Shown piece by piece: positions 40,401 through 53,286 of a stretch of 64,000 nt of DNA. Origin of the DNA: Neelides folsomi (Eukaryota > Arthropoda > Collembola > Neelipleona > Neelidae). A program made the translations under genes and the position numbers. The stretch spans positions 62,001 to 126,000 of the forward strand of contig JAQGBZ010000096.1 of the NCBI GenBank assembly GCA_034687125.1, in the 5' to 3' direction. The notes beneath the pieces were generated by a model. That model worked only from the letters and a program-made list of their open reading frames with translations, made no database searches and was not told where the DNA came from. Each line of letters starts with the position of its first letter. The first letter of the stretch is position 1.

Positions 40401-43400
40401 TTTTATTATAAATTAATTACCTTTAATTAAATACATTTTTACAATTTAAAGGGGAAACTTTCTGATGCGCTTGCACTTGAAGCACAAAAGGCTTTAACGA
40501 ATTTATTGTGTTTCAACACGGATAAACAAATAAGGCTTAAATTTGTTGAAGGCTGCATTGAAAATCTTGCTAATAATCGGTAACGACATTGGAAAATTTT
40601 ATATTGTTTTTATTTATTTAAATTAATAAGTATTTCATAGGTGTAACTTTTTAATGTTATTTTTAATAGATCTGTTGTTATTTCACTACGCCTTCTACCC
40701 AAATTACTCACATCATTTCAAAATCTTAGGATGGCTGATGATATCCATACGGTAAAAATAAGATCGTTAATTATTCATATTATTCATATAGCTAAATTTT
40801 ATCTTTATTGATTCTAGTAAAAAATATTATTAAAATTTTAGGTGACGATGTGGGCCGAACGTGATCATAATTTAATGAGCAAATTCTTTGGGAATTTAAA
40901 ACATTTCAAAGAAATGAGTGTGAACGTGAATCCTTTCTCTTATCAAATTAATGTCCAAACTCGACTTCAATTCCTCTCTGTAATTTTTTCCCTCATGGGG
41001 TCCCCTGAAGATTTCCGTCTCTCCATTGTCCAAGTGGATGAACTTTGGGATTGTTTAGCCAGAGACTCGCGATCCTCTGATGATCTTTTCATATGGTTTG
41101 CTGAGAATGTTCGATCCAGAGATCAACATGCCTTAAGTTCTGAATCCCTTCGATACATTTTCATCAAGAAGTTGCCTTCATTACCGCCTGAATCAATTTC
41201 AATGCACACATTGAATTTATTCCAACAACTTTGTAACATGGCAAGGACTTCTGGTGAAGAAGATGTCGAAGCTGCAGCAGGGTCAATGGATTATTTATGG
41301 AAAATTGCATTATGTGCCAATAGTTCAGGTATTTATAATTTCAATATAATTTATCTAATATATTAATAATTTTCGCAATTTATTATTTTTGCAAATTTGT
41401 AATCTAAATATTGATTTTAATAGATGTGAGCAAGGCTGCTATTCAGTACCTTAACTCCTACTACATGAGCCGTCAGTTGGAGAAAGAAAAAGAATTCATT
41501 TCCCGATGCATGGCTCATTTAGGAGAAGCAACAGAAGAATTGAGTCATTGCAACCTCTCTGCTGAAGAAACTCCGCTCATTCGGATCCAAAGAGCTCTTC
41601 AGCTCCTCAAAACTCATTTAGAAACTTTTCGACGAAGATACGCTTACCATTTGAAAAGATGGTCATTGGCAGGAGCTGGAGTTGGAAGCCATGCTCAGCT
41701 AGTTGGAGAAAAGGGAGCTGTGCCCATTCGAGTGGTTATTCAACCAGCGGGATATCACGAAAAAGTCACCTTGGACCTTTTGTCTACGGATTATGTGGCG
41801 GATATGAGAGCAGAAGTGGCCAATTGGTGGGAAAATATCCAAACGTCAATTGCTTTAGAAAAATCCACTTCAACTCCTGTTCTTGGGTCTTTGCTGACTG
41901 AAGGACCAATAAGGATGATTACACAAGGAATTGAACTTTCGGCGGAACATGATGAGAAATTCATATCAGAAGTACCTATAAAAGATCTTCAGGTAATATT
42001 TTTAACTTTATCAAAATACTAACATTAAGATCATTAATTATAAACTTAAAATGTTAATGTAATTAATTGTGATTTTAGTTGGTGTATGTGTCTATGGGCG
42101 TGAGCAGAGGAGGAAAAAAGAAAGACATGGGAGAATTTTGTTCTTCACTTCCACCACCACCAAGAGACAAACTCCCAGTCATTCTCCTTCTCCAACCTCA
42201 ATATTTTGAACAATTATTCTCCCTGATGCACACGCTTTCTTCTATTAAAATACCGGATAAATCTGGAGTGAGTGAATTACAATAACTTCTAAAGATTTAT
42301 ATTGTCAAAATACTAAATATTAATAAAACTGAAATTTTTATAGAACTCGGTTCCTCACACGAAAGCTCAAGTTTTATCCAGAAGAGTTTGGGATATTTTA
42401 ATGCTCCTTCCAACAAATCCAGTCGTGCTCGAAGGCTTTACCAAGATCCGAAGAGGTGGAGGAGAAACTCCAAGTTTCTCGACCCTTCTTGACCCCTCAT
42501 CCCCCCAAAAACTCATGTACTCACTTTATATTGTGGAAGCTCAAGCGAAGATTAATCCTGTTAAAGTCAAACAAGTAATTACATTTTCATATTTTTGCAT
42601 ACTTTATAAACTATGTATTTTAGTTAAATTGACATTGGACTAGAATGTAAATTTTAAAATTTAAATTCATGAATTGTGAGTAATTAATTACGGGTATAAT
42701 TTATAGAATGGAGAATTTGTGATAACAAGTGTACTTGAACCAAATGCTTGGAGGCAACATTTCATTGATACTGGCGGTCTTCGTCATCTATTTGATATTT
42801 TCCTATCAGGTATAAATGAAGGAATTTAAAATGGATTAATATTTAACATTTAATGATTATTTACTTAATTAACTTATTCTTGTAAAGGCGTACTGGAAAT
42901 TGTTGAGAGTGGAGATTGGAGTGAATGGAAGCAAGATAGTCTCGCTTCCCTATTGAAGATTTTGTGCTATTTGGGAGTGTCACCAGAAGATACAGAGTCA
43001 CTCAATGATCAACTCTATGATGTGAATGAAATTCCAAAGAAGAAAAATGCAAAGAAAAAGAAAGTTTTTCCACATGATAAAACGCTAATTCCTCGGCTTA
43101 ACGATGTAAGATAAATTAATTTTATATGATAAAATAAACATTTTATCCTTTCATTAGTATAGTAGTTTGATTTGGATGAAATTCGATTTTAAAATTTTTC
43201 CACAGACAATGTTGAAAATGATGGATGTTAAATTGGTGATGACGAGGCTTACGAATATTCTTCAAGCCTGTTCCCTGCCAAGAGATCCGAATCATTATAA
43301 AACAGGGTTTTGGGGTAGAGCTCAGGTAAAATAATATAATTTCAAATTATATTCAATTATTGATTATTATGATAATTATGAACTTTGGATTTGGTTTTAA

Positions 43401-46400
43401 TTAATCAATTTCATTAATCATAGGTTGTTCACTACGCCATGGCTCTCCTCGTGTGTTGGGCTTTTTCCAATTCTCAAGTCCGTCCTTCACTTTATTCTCA
43501 GAAGGAATTTCCAGTTTGGCTCAAACGACTCGTCCTTGAAGATCCTGAACCGGCCGTTCGACGTGAAGTTTGCACAGGGTTTTATCGCCTTTGTCTTGGT
43601 ATTTCAATTGAGGGGAAGACTGGAATTTCTTACGCACCTGAACTTATCTCTCATCTTCTCAAATGTCTCAATGCCTCACTTACAATTAAACCACAACAGA
43701 GATATGATGTAAATGACCAATTTAATTCCTTTTAATAATTTTTATTTTATAGAATGATCAACTTTAATTTTTATAATTAATTTATTAGATTCAAGCCCAT
43801 GGGTACGAAGAAGGCAAGGAACCTTATGGACCAGCTTGTCGTGATTACTTTTGGCTGCTAGGTCGACTTTTGGATTCTCTGGAAGATGATTTCGTTAAAG
43901 GTTTGAAGATTTATGTATCTAACTAACCATTTTGCGATTTTTATATGATTTTGTAATAAAACTATAATGTAATTTTTTTATGTTTTTAGAAAGTATCGAG
44001 GATCCGGATAACTGTGTCATTGATCTCGATGGTCTTGCAAGAATTTTAAGTAAATCAATTGTGAATCGTGATTACTTGGAGACTCGCCATAATACAGTAA
44101 CAGACGATGGACTTGTTGGACTTGTGAACACAACAACATTCGTTATGAAGCACAATCCTCCTTTTAAGAATTCAAAAGAAGGCCAACAATTTCTTAAAGA
44201 TGTAAGAAAAGTCATGTTTTTTTAAAAAAATTGTCTTACCATATTTACATATTAATATTTTCATCGAATCTAATTTTATTTATTTAATTGACAGATTTTT
44301 GAAGCTCTTTTCGCCCTTCCTTCTCCTCAAAAGCGCTATTATCCAAAATGCAAATCTTTTACATCACGCTCTTCGGCATATGATCTCTTGGCTGAAATGA
44401 GCAAATATGCTGTACAGAATTATTATTTACTCCAAAATCTTCTTATGGATCAACATCAACCCTGTAAGTCAAATTAACCATTTGGTCATTTCTCTTCTTT
44501 TTTGATTAAATCACTATAATAATGTATTCTAAATGCTAATAAATCTTTTACAGCTTCACATGGACCATATCCTTGGGATTATTGGCCTCATGAAGACGGT
44601 CGTTCATCTTGTGGCTATGTTGGACTCACAAATCTCGGAGCGACTTGTTATATGGCTTCTTGTATGCAACATCTTTACATGCTCCCACAAGCGAGAGCTT
44701 CGATCTTAAATGCTAAATTTTCACCTGATAACAAACATGATCAGACTTTGAGGGAATTGCAAAGGATGTTTGCTTATCTTATGGTAAACTTCATTTAATT
44801 CTCACTTATTCATGAAATTAAAAAAAATATTAAGTATATTTCAATTTTTATAATGGTAAAATCAATTATTAGGAGAGTGAACGCAAAGCATACAATCCAC
44901 GAAGTTTCTGTAAAGTGTATCAAATGGAACATCAGCCTCTTAACAATGGAGAGCAGAAAGATATGACTGAATTCTTCACAGATCTCGTGGCCAAATTGGA
45001 AGAAATGACGCCAGAACTGAAAAAGCTTGTCAAGAACCTCTTTTGTGGAGTGACAAGCAATAATGTCGTATCTTTGGTTAGATCTTTATTCAATAACTTT
45101 GTTTATTTTTTTAATTGTTACAGATTAGTAATTGTAACTGATAGTTTAATTAAACGCACGATTTTTATTTTTTAGGATTGCTCTCATGTGAGTCGAACAT
45201 TAGAAGAATTTTATACTGTAAGGTGCCAAGTTGCGGATATGAGAAATCTTTACGAATCTCTCAATGAAGTAACAGTAAAGGATACGCTTGAAGGAGATAA
45301 CATGTACACATGTTCGCAATGTGGGAAAAAAGTTCGAGCGGAGAAAAGGCAAGAACTAATATAAAATAATCTTTATTTAATTCTAATTATACTTGAATTA
45401 TACTTGACAATTTCAAGAGTAATTCACATTGTTATAATTTATAAAATATTTAACAGAGCCTGTTTCAAAAAGCTTCCTCGAATTTTGTGTTTCAACACAA
45501 TGCGTTACACTTTCAACATGATCACAATGATCCGAGAGAAAGTAAACACTCATTTTTCCTTCCCATTCCATTTGGACATGAGCGGATATGTTGAGAAAAG
45601 TCTTATGCCACAACAAGTTGAACAAGAGAAGAAAAAGAGGAAAGAAGAAGAAGGCGAAGATGAAATTGAGGAAGACGAATGTTTCGACTATGATTTGATT
45701 GGAGTCACTGTCCACACTGGAACTGCCGAAGGAGGACATTATTATTCATTCATAAGAGACCGAGTGGCTCCCAATAAAGACAAATGGTTTCTTTTCAATG
45801 ATGCTGAAGTGAAACCGTTTGATCCTAATCAAATTGCTGCTGAATGTTTTGGAGGAGAAATGAGCGTAATTATAAACAATTTTACTAATCGTAAACTAAC
45901 AATAAGTGTATAAACATAATATACAAAATGTGTAATGATTTATTTTTTTCTAGACAAAGACTTATGATTCAGTTACGGATAAATTCATGGACTTTAGTTT
46001 CGAGAAGAGTAACAGTGCTTATATGCTTTTTTATGAGCGGTGCTCCCCTGCTCCTCCAAGTGTAAGCATCGGGGAAGGAAGTTTGGTTCCAGCACTTCCC
46101 GGTGGCTCAAGTCAAAAATCCCATATGCCAAGCAATACACCATGTTCGACAATGGAGCTAACTAAAGAACTTGAAGATTGGATTTGGCAAGATAATATGT
46201 TATTCTTGAAGGATAAAAACATTTTTGAACATAATTACTTCAAGTAAGTATTAAATTAATCTTTAAATTTTTTAAATGCAATATTGTATAATTAAATTAA
46301 ATAAGGTATCATTATTACTTATTTGTATAATTAAAATTTATTTTTTGTAGCTTTTTATGGCAAGCTTGTAGTCACATACCTGGAAGTTTAATGGGAGAAG

Positions 46401-49400
46401 AAGATGTTCATTTGCTGTCAGCAAAACTTGCTGTTACATTTTTCCTTGAGACGTTTATTCATGCAAAGGAAAAGCCAACAATGGTGCAATGGGTAGAATT
46501 GTTGACGAAGCAATTGGCAGCTTCACAAACTGCAGCTGCTTGGCTTCTTGATCATATGGCTGAAACGGATTGGTGGCCGGTGCAAATTCTTTTAAAATGT
46601 CCCAATCAAATGGTCAGACAAATGTTCCAAAGACTATGCATTCACGTCATTCAGCAGCTAAGGTAAGAAATTAATTTATTTAATTAAATGGAATATAAAA
46701 TTATATTCGAATGGATGGTACTAAAGATTTAATTGATTTTTTAGGCCGCAACATTACAAGGTTTATTTGAAGCTACCTCCAGGCGAAGTTAACGATCACC
46801 CAAATGATCTCGATTTAAATTTATTTGGTTCTTATTCTTGCATCACAAGATTTATCAAAAGGCTTCTTTTATTGGTAAATTAAAATTAGTTCAAAAATCC
46901 CAATATATTTAAATGACAAAGGACGTTTAAATAAATTAATTGATTAATGACATTAAAATTAATTAAATGTTTTTTTGTTTAGTTGGAACACGGTGCTAAA
47001 AGTCATTTGAAGCATTTGACGGAGTATTTTTCTTTCCTTCACGATTTCAGTAAATTGGGAGACGACGAGTGTTTGTTTCTCATAAACATGCAAGCCATTT
47101 CCAAAATGGTTAATTTCTATCTCGGAAACAAAAAAGATGAATCGGTAAGCCAAATCTAATTTTTTATCCAATTAAAAAACTTAATATTTTTAAGTTTAAG
47201 TTTAACATTAAATTTATTTTTATTATGAAGGGCGATCACGGAAGTGAAGAGGAAGAAGAAGACGAAGAAGTTGTGACAATCCCAGCGGAAAAAAATAAAC
47301 TAGCTTCTCTTGAGAAAATGATTGCTTTGGTTGCATCACTTGTGGAGAAATCAAGAGATGAGAATAATTCATTGAAGCTATCCACTAATGATTGGAATGC
47401 GCTTACAGGAACTGGAAAAGTAATTGCAATATGACATTTCTATTTCTGTTTTGTAATAGTTGATTATCTTTCTAAACAATTAATATTTAATGTTTCATTT
47501 TTTGCAGCACCATAACTTTCCATTCATCATGCAACAGATCAGGGATGGGATTAATTACACGAGTACAAGGAATATGATATTTTCTCTTTGTCGGTGGAAT
47601 GATAAACTTGCTGAAGATATTATTGCAGCAATGTTTCAAAACATTCAAAAACATCCTGATGTAAATTCTAATTTCATTATTTTAAATTGAGCTAAATCTA
47701 TTTCATTTTTTTTAAAAATAACGTTTAATCTAATTTTAATTTTAATTGTGTATTTGTATTTTACAGAGTTCTCAGCCATATTTTAAAGTTTTGAATTTAC
47801 TCGCTGAACTTGTTGGAGGACCTCCAGGAATGCCGCCATATTCAGAGTTTATTCTCAATAGAATTCTCGATGTAGCTGATTTGTGTTCTTTCCCTACTTT
47901 GGAATGGCTCGTTTCTCAAGTTCCAAGAAATAAAATTGTTCATCGATGGTGTCTAACTGCAATGGACACTTGGGTTGAACATTTCCTTATCTCGCATAAC
48001 AATCAACGTGTGAGGAATGGTGAGATATTTTAACTTTACTTTGACTCAAGTAACATATCTTATAATATTTATTAGAATTTACTTAAATATTTATTAATTT
48101 AAAATGTTTTAGCGGCTGCTTCACTTCTCGTATCTCTTGTTCCAAATCCTCATTTCCGTCAAGGGTATCGTACAACCAAGATGTACATGACATATAATAA
48201 CAAAGAAGTTGTTGCTCTTGCTCCGGATGCCATGAACATTTTACATGAGGTTTTTATTTAATTTATTTAAAGCTACTTACAATTAGTTAATGAGCAATTT
48301 TACGAAAAAGAATATTTTATTAACAAGTTATATTTTATTAGATTTATATCCGACTCCTGAATTTACTCAAACCAGCGAGACATTATACAGATGCTAGTAT
48401 GCATGGGACATCGAAGCTCACAGCCTTCTTTGCAGTTTTGACTTATTTCACTATAAGTAAAGCGGAGAAGCAAATGGTAAGAAAAATCAAAGTTGCTAAT
48501 TATTATTTAAAATTCAATTGGAAAAGTTTAGATATACCTAATTGTTGGTTATTTGATTATTAGGCTGGTGGTTATTTGATGGATTTGTGGCATTTATTCC
48601 ATCCGAAACTCTCCGAGCCATGCATCCCGTGCCATCATAATAAACAAGCTTTGTTGGCATTTTGGCATCATGTTTGCCTTGATTGTCCAGAAAATATTCA
48701 AAAGATCCTTCAGAACTCTGTCGTGACAAAGCAAATTGCATTTAATTACATCCTGTAAGATTCATTTTAAATAACTTTGTGATAAAAATGTGCAATGTAA
48801 TGATTAACCTAATAAGTAGAATTTATCATTATTATCATTTTATTAAATTTATAGAGCCGACCACGAAGACCAAGAGGTCGTGATGTATAATCGAAGCATG
48901 TTACCTTACTATTACTCAATTCTTCGAATGTGTTGCGAATCATCAAGAACTTTTGCCAGTCATTTGACCAAACATCAAAATATATCTTGGGCTTTCAAGA
49001 ACATTTCACCATATCCAACTCAATATCCAACTGTGAGAAAAATAGAATTACATAGTTAAAGAAAAAGTTAAAGAATGAGTTTTAAAAAATGAATTTAATT
49101 AACTTTGATGAACTTTTAGGCTGTGGAAGAATTATTCAAAATGATGCAAATCTTTGTTACAAAACATCCTGATGCAACAGAGCAAGAGTTGGCTGAAACA
49201 AATGCATTTAGACGAAATACTCTTCAATTATTCCTTTCCGTAATAAATTTCAACTTGATATTGTTTATAAATATGTATTAATGCATTAAATGCATTTTAA
49301 TACATTTTATAATTATCTTTAGTCTTCGTATTAAAATTTTAATGTTTATGATTCGAATGCTTTAGATTCTTGATGGACGTTCAACATGGAGCACGTTAAT

Positions 49401-51469
49401 TTCATCATTTCGAACATTGATAGAAACAATTGATGATAAAATCTTTGTTGTTTGTAACAATGGGCTAAACCTCATTTTCGAGGTAAAAAATTTAATTACT
49501 TTAATTAAGTCCATTTTACAATATTGGGTTATTTATTTTATTAGCACAAGCTAAATGTCAATTATTTTTATTTCAATTAGACAATCCACAATTTGCACGC
49601 GATGCATCACGAAGCTACAGCGTGTCATGTGACAAGTGATATCGTCGAGCTTCTCAACATTCTCACTGACATTTTGAAGAGTTTTCGGCCAAAGGATTTT
49701 GCTCACAGCGTTCAAGTTTTTCCACATGGAGAAATTCAAATTCATAGATACATTTCGATTTCAAAGGAATGGCCAGAAGTACTGAGAAAACTCGCAACGC
49801 TTCTCAATACATTCAATCCACCTGAACTTCGCTCAGCCTCTATAGGTAAAACATTTTTTGGATTTTACAACTCCAATCTAATAGCAATATTAAGAGTTTA
49901 GTGAACTTAAATGTTTTATTAAAAAATTTACAGAGGCTCTGATGGAATTTCTTTATGTAATGCCAAATGAAACTTTGAGAACATTAATCCCTTTAATGTT
50001 CCATTGTCATTCGTCCGCTCTCGAACCTCATCACTCAACTGGATTAAGCCATAATTTGGGACCATATTATCCAAAGCGATCTCACAGTGGTGTTGGAATG
50101 AAACCTTCTGTCCGCCCTCCGCGTCCCATGCTTCAAATGGCATTCCCCCATGTTATTTCTGAATCTATGAAAATACTCGTAAGGAAATAATAAATATATG
50201 GTATACACAAATGTATCAGTATCAATTTAAAATTGATGGATCAAAAATTTTAATTGTATTGTAGAGCTTAGAGGATGATCACTGCCGTCGACTCCAAGAG
50301 TTTTTCTCTCAATACCATGTCTTAATTGATTTGATGTGCCGAATTGCATTTATGAAAGAGTTGGCTTGCAACGATGTCGTGACTCTGAGTGCCATGGTCG
50401 GTCTTGAAGCCCTTCCCCTTCACTTTATACATTTCCCCAAACTCTGGATTGAAATCTACAATACGGTGGTGAGTAATTTAATTTCATATTTATGAATATT
50501 TATTTGAATTTTTTCCTCCTTTTATAGACGATCGACCGAAAGTATTTGCAAATTCTAGTCAACACAGAACATTTTCACGATTTTGTCAACTTAACTTTAA
50601 TAGAAGATAGAAGCCGTTTGAATAATATCGTTTATTACAATTTTCTCGCAACTTATTTACCGAAGGTAAGATCAAATCTTGAATTAATTAAGATTAATAA
50701 TTTGTGAATTATTATTATTATTTCAAAAGTTGATAATTTGATAATAAATAAATATTTAGTCTTATTGAGATTTAAAATATTAATTTCAAAACTCATTTTT
50801 AACAGATATTTGATACACTGAATAAGTCTGATAAGTTGATGAAGACTTTGAAGAATATTGTGGCTGATGGTGAAGAATTAATAGCAGTTGAAGCGAATGA
50901 CGTCGAATCTTTTGCTCTCAAACTTCTTAGTGATGCAAAAGCCCTGACTCTCTTTTATCTCCCGAGTATGCACGGGAAAGGAAATTCAAAGACACCACTT
51001 CGATCGCCAGCTCCAACAATACCACAACTTAAAAAATATTTAACTGCTCTTCATAATTTCCTTACGCAAATTCAGGCTAAACGACTTTCGATAGAAGAAT
51101 CACAAGGTATAAAAATTAGACAATTTAATCAGAATTATAATTATTAAAATTTTAATAACATATTTAACATGATTAATACTCGATTTAAAATAATTTATAA
51201 TTATTATAAAATTTTAAATTTTAGAAACTCCTTCGAAGAAACGTAAACTTGACGAAGAAATGGAAGTCGAGGAAGAAGTGAACTCTCCCCAACCATCCAC
51301 TGTCACATTGACCTCTTATTTCGAACAAACTCACATCAAAAATTACATAGCCCAAGACTTGTTTTCGTTGATGCTCGGAGTTGTTGAAAGCTTAAGCAGA
51401 AGTTTTGGATCGGCAGAGGAAACTCCAAGTCAAAAAACTGAAGAGAAGGAAGAGAGCGGAGGAAATTAA
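37440..51469 (+). CDS. USP34: Ubiquitin carboxyl-terminal hydrolase 34, complete, 43 exons
   Basis: A giant deubiquitinase, here about 3,301 aa (human 3,546), known for axin deubiquitination in Wnt signalling. First and last exons are 37440-37497 and 51225-51469; other large ones are 37658-38124, 39445-40071, 40842-41328, 41424-41992 and 45457-45865. All 43 close in frame. Exon 1 (MGNPKICDCCMDFTSLLQ) mirrors the human start (MCENCADL). The USP domain spans exons 21-25: the Cys box GYVGLTNLGATCYMAS has catalytic Cys1740 (codon 44646-44648); the His box GTAEGGHYYSFIRD has His2005 (codon 45737-45739); a zinc-knuckle pair lies in MYTCSQCGKK. Flanks are long helical repeats. Exon 6 is acidic and Ser-rich with KSEKNMADFDGEDSPCEE, as in human. 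The intron at 45349-45456 starts with GC. AATAAA at 51569-51574. Confidence 0.96.
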
Positions 51470-52108
51470 ATTTCATGTTTATTTCATTTAATCGGATTTT
51501 ACCAATTGTACATTTACTTATAATTTTCCTCAAATGCCAATTTTAAGTTAGATTTTAAATTTATTTACAATAAATAGTCAAGTTGCAAAATAAGGGATTT
51601 AACATTTTAACTGAACTGAGACGCGATGGATAAAACACGTGTGATAATTAATTAATGTATTTAATTTTAAGTTCGTTAATAATATTAGTTTCGATTCTGT
51701 TTCCTCTTACCAGTATTAGCGTAAATGCCCATTTGATGGGAAAAACTATAATATATCTAATGTATTTATCTTAATAAGTTTTTAATACTCTAATTAATAA
51801 TTAAATAATTATTTATATTACAATTGATTGATACATGTTGATAAAAATGCTCATTAACAATTGTTGGTGAGAAAACCCTTTTACATTTTAACGCTTCCAA
51901 ACCTGGTTTTTTATCGAATTTAATTTTAATATTAATATAATATATATATATACTAGATTATAATAAACTAACCAAATATTTTATAATGTAATAGTTTAAT
52001 TTGAGATGTTCACAAAGTACATCAGACATCATGCATCACGATAAATAAAAATACAAATGTGTAAAAATGTATAATTTCTATTTAGTGAGTATACCAGTCT
52101 AATTTTAA

Positions 52109-52139
52109 AAAATACTCTTATAAGTTATAAGAGTATTTT
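52109..52139. repeat. Perfect 15-bp palindrome
   Basis: AAAATACTCTTATAA at 52109-52123 and its exact reverse complement at 52125-52139 flank a single G. Origin unknown; it is the first of three inverted repeats in 250 bases. Confidence 0.85.
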
Positions 52140-52147
52140 AAAAAACT

Positions 52148-52194
52148 AGAAGTTTCCAGCAATGGGCCCGTCTCCCGACGGGTTGGTCACTTCT
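52148..52194. repeat. Nested G+C-rich stem-loop
   Basis: The outer arms AGAAGT and ACTTCT enclose CCCGTC-TCCC-GACGGG (52167-52182). It is a G+C-rich island in A+T-rich surroundings and could fold as RNA or DNA. I could not match it to a known RNA family; hammerhead core bases are absent. Confidence 0.5.
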
Positions 52195-52207
52195 ATTCAT
52201 TAAAAAC

Positions 52208-52361
52208 TATTAAATCTATCATATATCTAGGATTTCCAACTTATTAAAAATGCATTAAATATTGTTATTATTTTAGTTAGTGATTTCCAACTTTAAAATA
52301 ATAACAATATTTAATGCATTTTTAATAAGTTGGAAATCCTAGATATATGATAGATTTAATA
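52208..52361. repeat. Perfect 68-bp inverted repeat with 18-nt spacer
   Basis: The arm 52208-52275 is the exact reverse complement of 52294-52361; the spacer is 52276-52293. Each outer end begins TATTAAATCTATCATATATC, so TA lies at each tip, allowing a TA-flanked foldback MITE of 150 bp. Absence of any mismatch suggests a recent origin or ongoing conversion. As RNA it would be a very stable hairpin of the kind seen in hairpin-RNA loci. It is not coding. Confidence 0.9.
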
Positions 52362-53286
52362 ATAGAACTTTTTTGAGACATTGCAAGTTTTTTATATCTG
52401 CGACAAATTTAAATTTATGGCAGGTTTGTCGTAGGATTTGTCAAAAAACGTTTCCTTACGAACGTTTGACGAACTCAAACTCGCCAAATTTCACAAAATA
52501 TTTCAAAAGTATTGTGTATCTCTTCCTTGCCAAAGCCTACATTGTCGCAGATTTCTCGAAGACAGTCGGTTTAATTAAAAATAAGCAGTTCAAGCCGATC
52601 AACCCCATATCTACCTTTATAAAATATCGGCGTCTGTTTCCACAATGGAACTTTTCTTTCTTACTACAACAGTGGGGGCTGAATTGTAAATGCCAAATTA
52701 ATTTCGAACAGGAATCCTCTTTCCCTTCAATGATAAACTCATGTAAATGAATTTATGCATCATTCCCCAATATCAAATATCATTTATGCATCATTGAATC
52801 ATTACATTATGCACTCTTGCATCCGATGGATTTTCAATAGAACTCACCAATTCATTATCTCGTGTTGATGAGAAAATGACAAGGCACTGGAAATACTGAA
52901 CTCAAAAACTCATGAATTAATCAGGGAAGATTTCGTACTAAATGTGGCCATAATTTTTAATTACACCGTTTGACAAGATTTGATTTCTCAGCAAAAGATC
53001 TCTGAATAAATGTGAATTAAAAGCATATAAAATCTAATTTTGTACAGTCACGTTTTAACAAACTTTGTTTTTATTTAAAATACATTATTTTGTCAATAAT
53101 AAAACGATTTTAAAAACACCGTTAATTTCATTTAAATTTTAATCATACAAATTTAACTAAATTGAAAATGTTAGTTATGATGGTTTAAAACATTGTAAAA
53201 TATGAAATTGACTATTAAAATGAAAATGAAATTGAGTGTAAAACTTTTATACGATTTACAATAAATAAAATAATTTAATAAATAAT

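Larger units (their letters stand above)
51470..53286. other. Convergent spacer of USP34 and ARID4 with clustered inverted repeats
   Basis: It contains the USP34 3' UTR, three inverted repeats between 52,109 and 52,361 (listed separately), and A+T-rich sequence. A 125-codon + frame at 52373-52750 has no similarity I recognise. The ARID4 poly(A) signal on the minus strand is probably at 53070-53075. Confidence 0.5.

Noticed and set aside
52148-52194. Hammerhead-type ribozyme in the G+C-rich stem-loop
   Set aside because: The conserved CTGANGA and GAAA core segments are missing.
52373-52750. 125-codon open frame on the + strand next to the 68-bp inverted repeat, considered as a transposase remnant or new gene
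   Set aside because: No recognisable motif, no splice or start context, and composition like the surrounding A+T-rich spacer. It could only be revived by transcripts or homologues.
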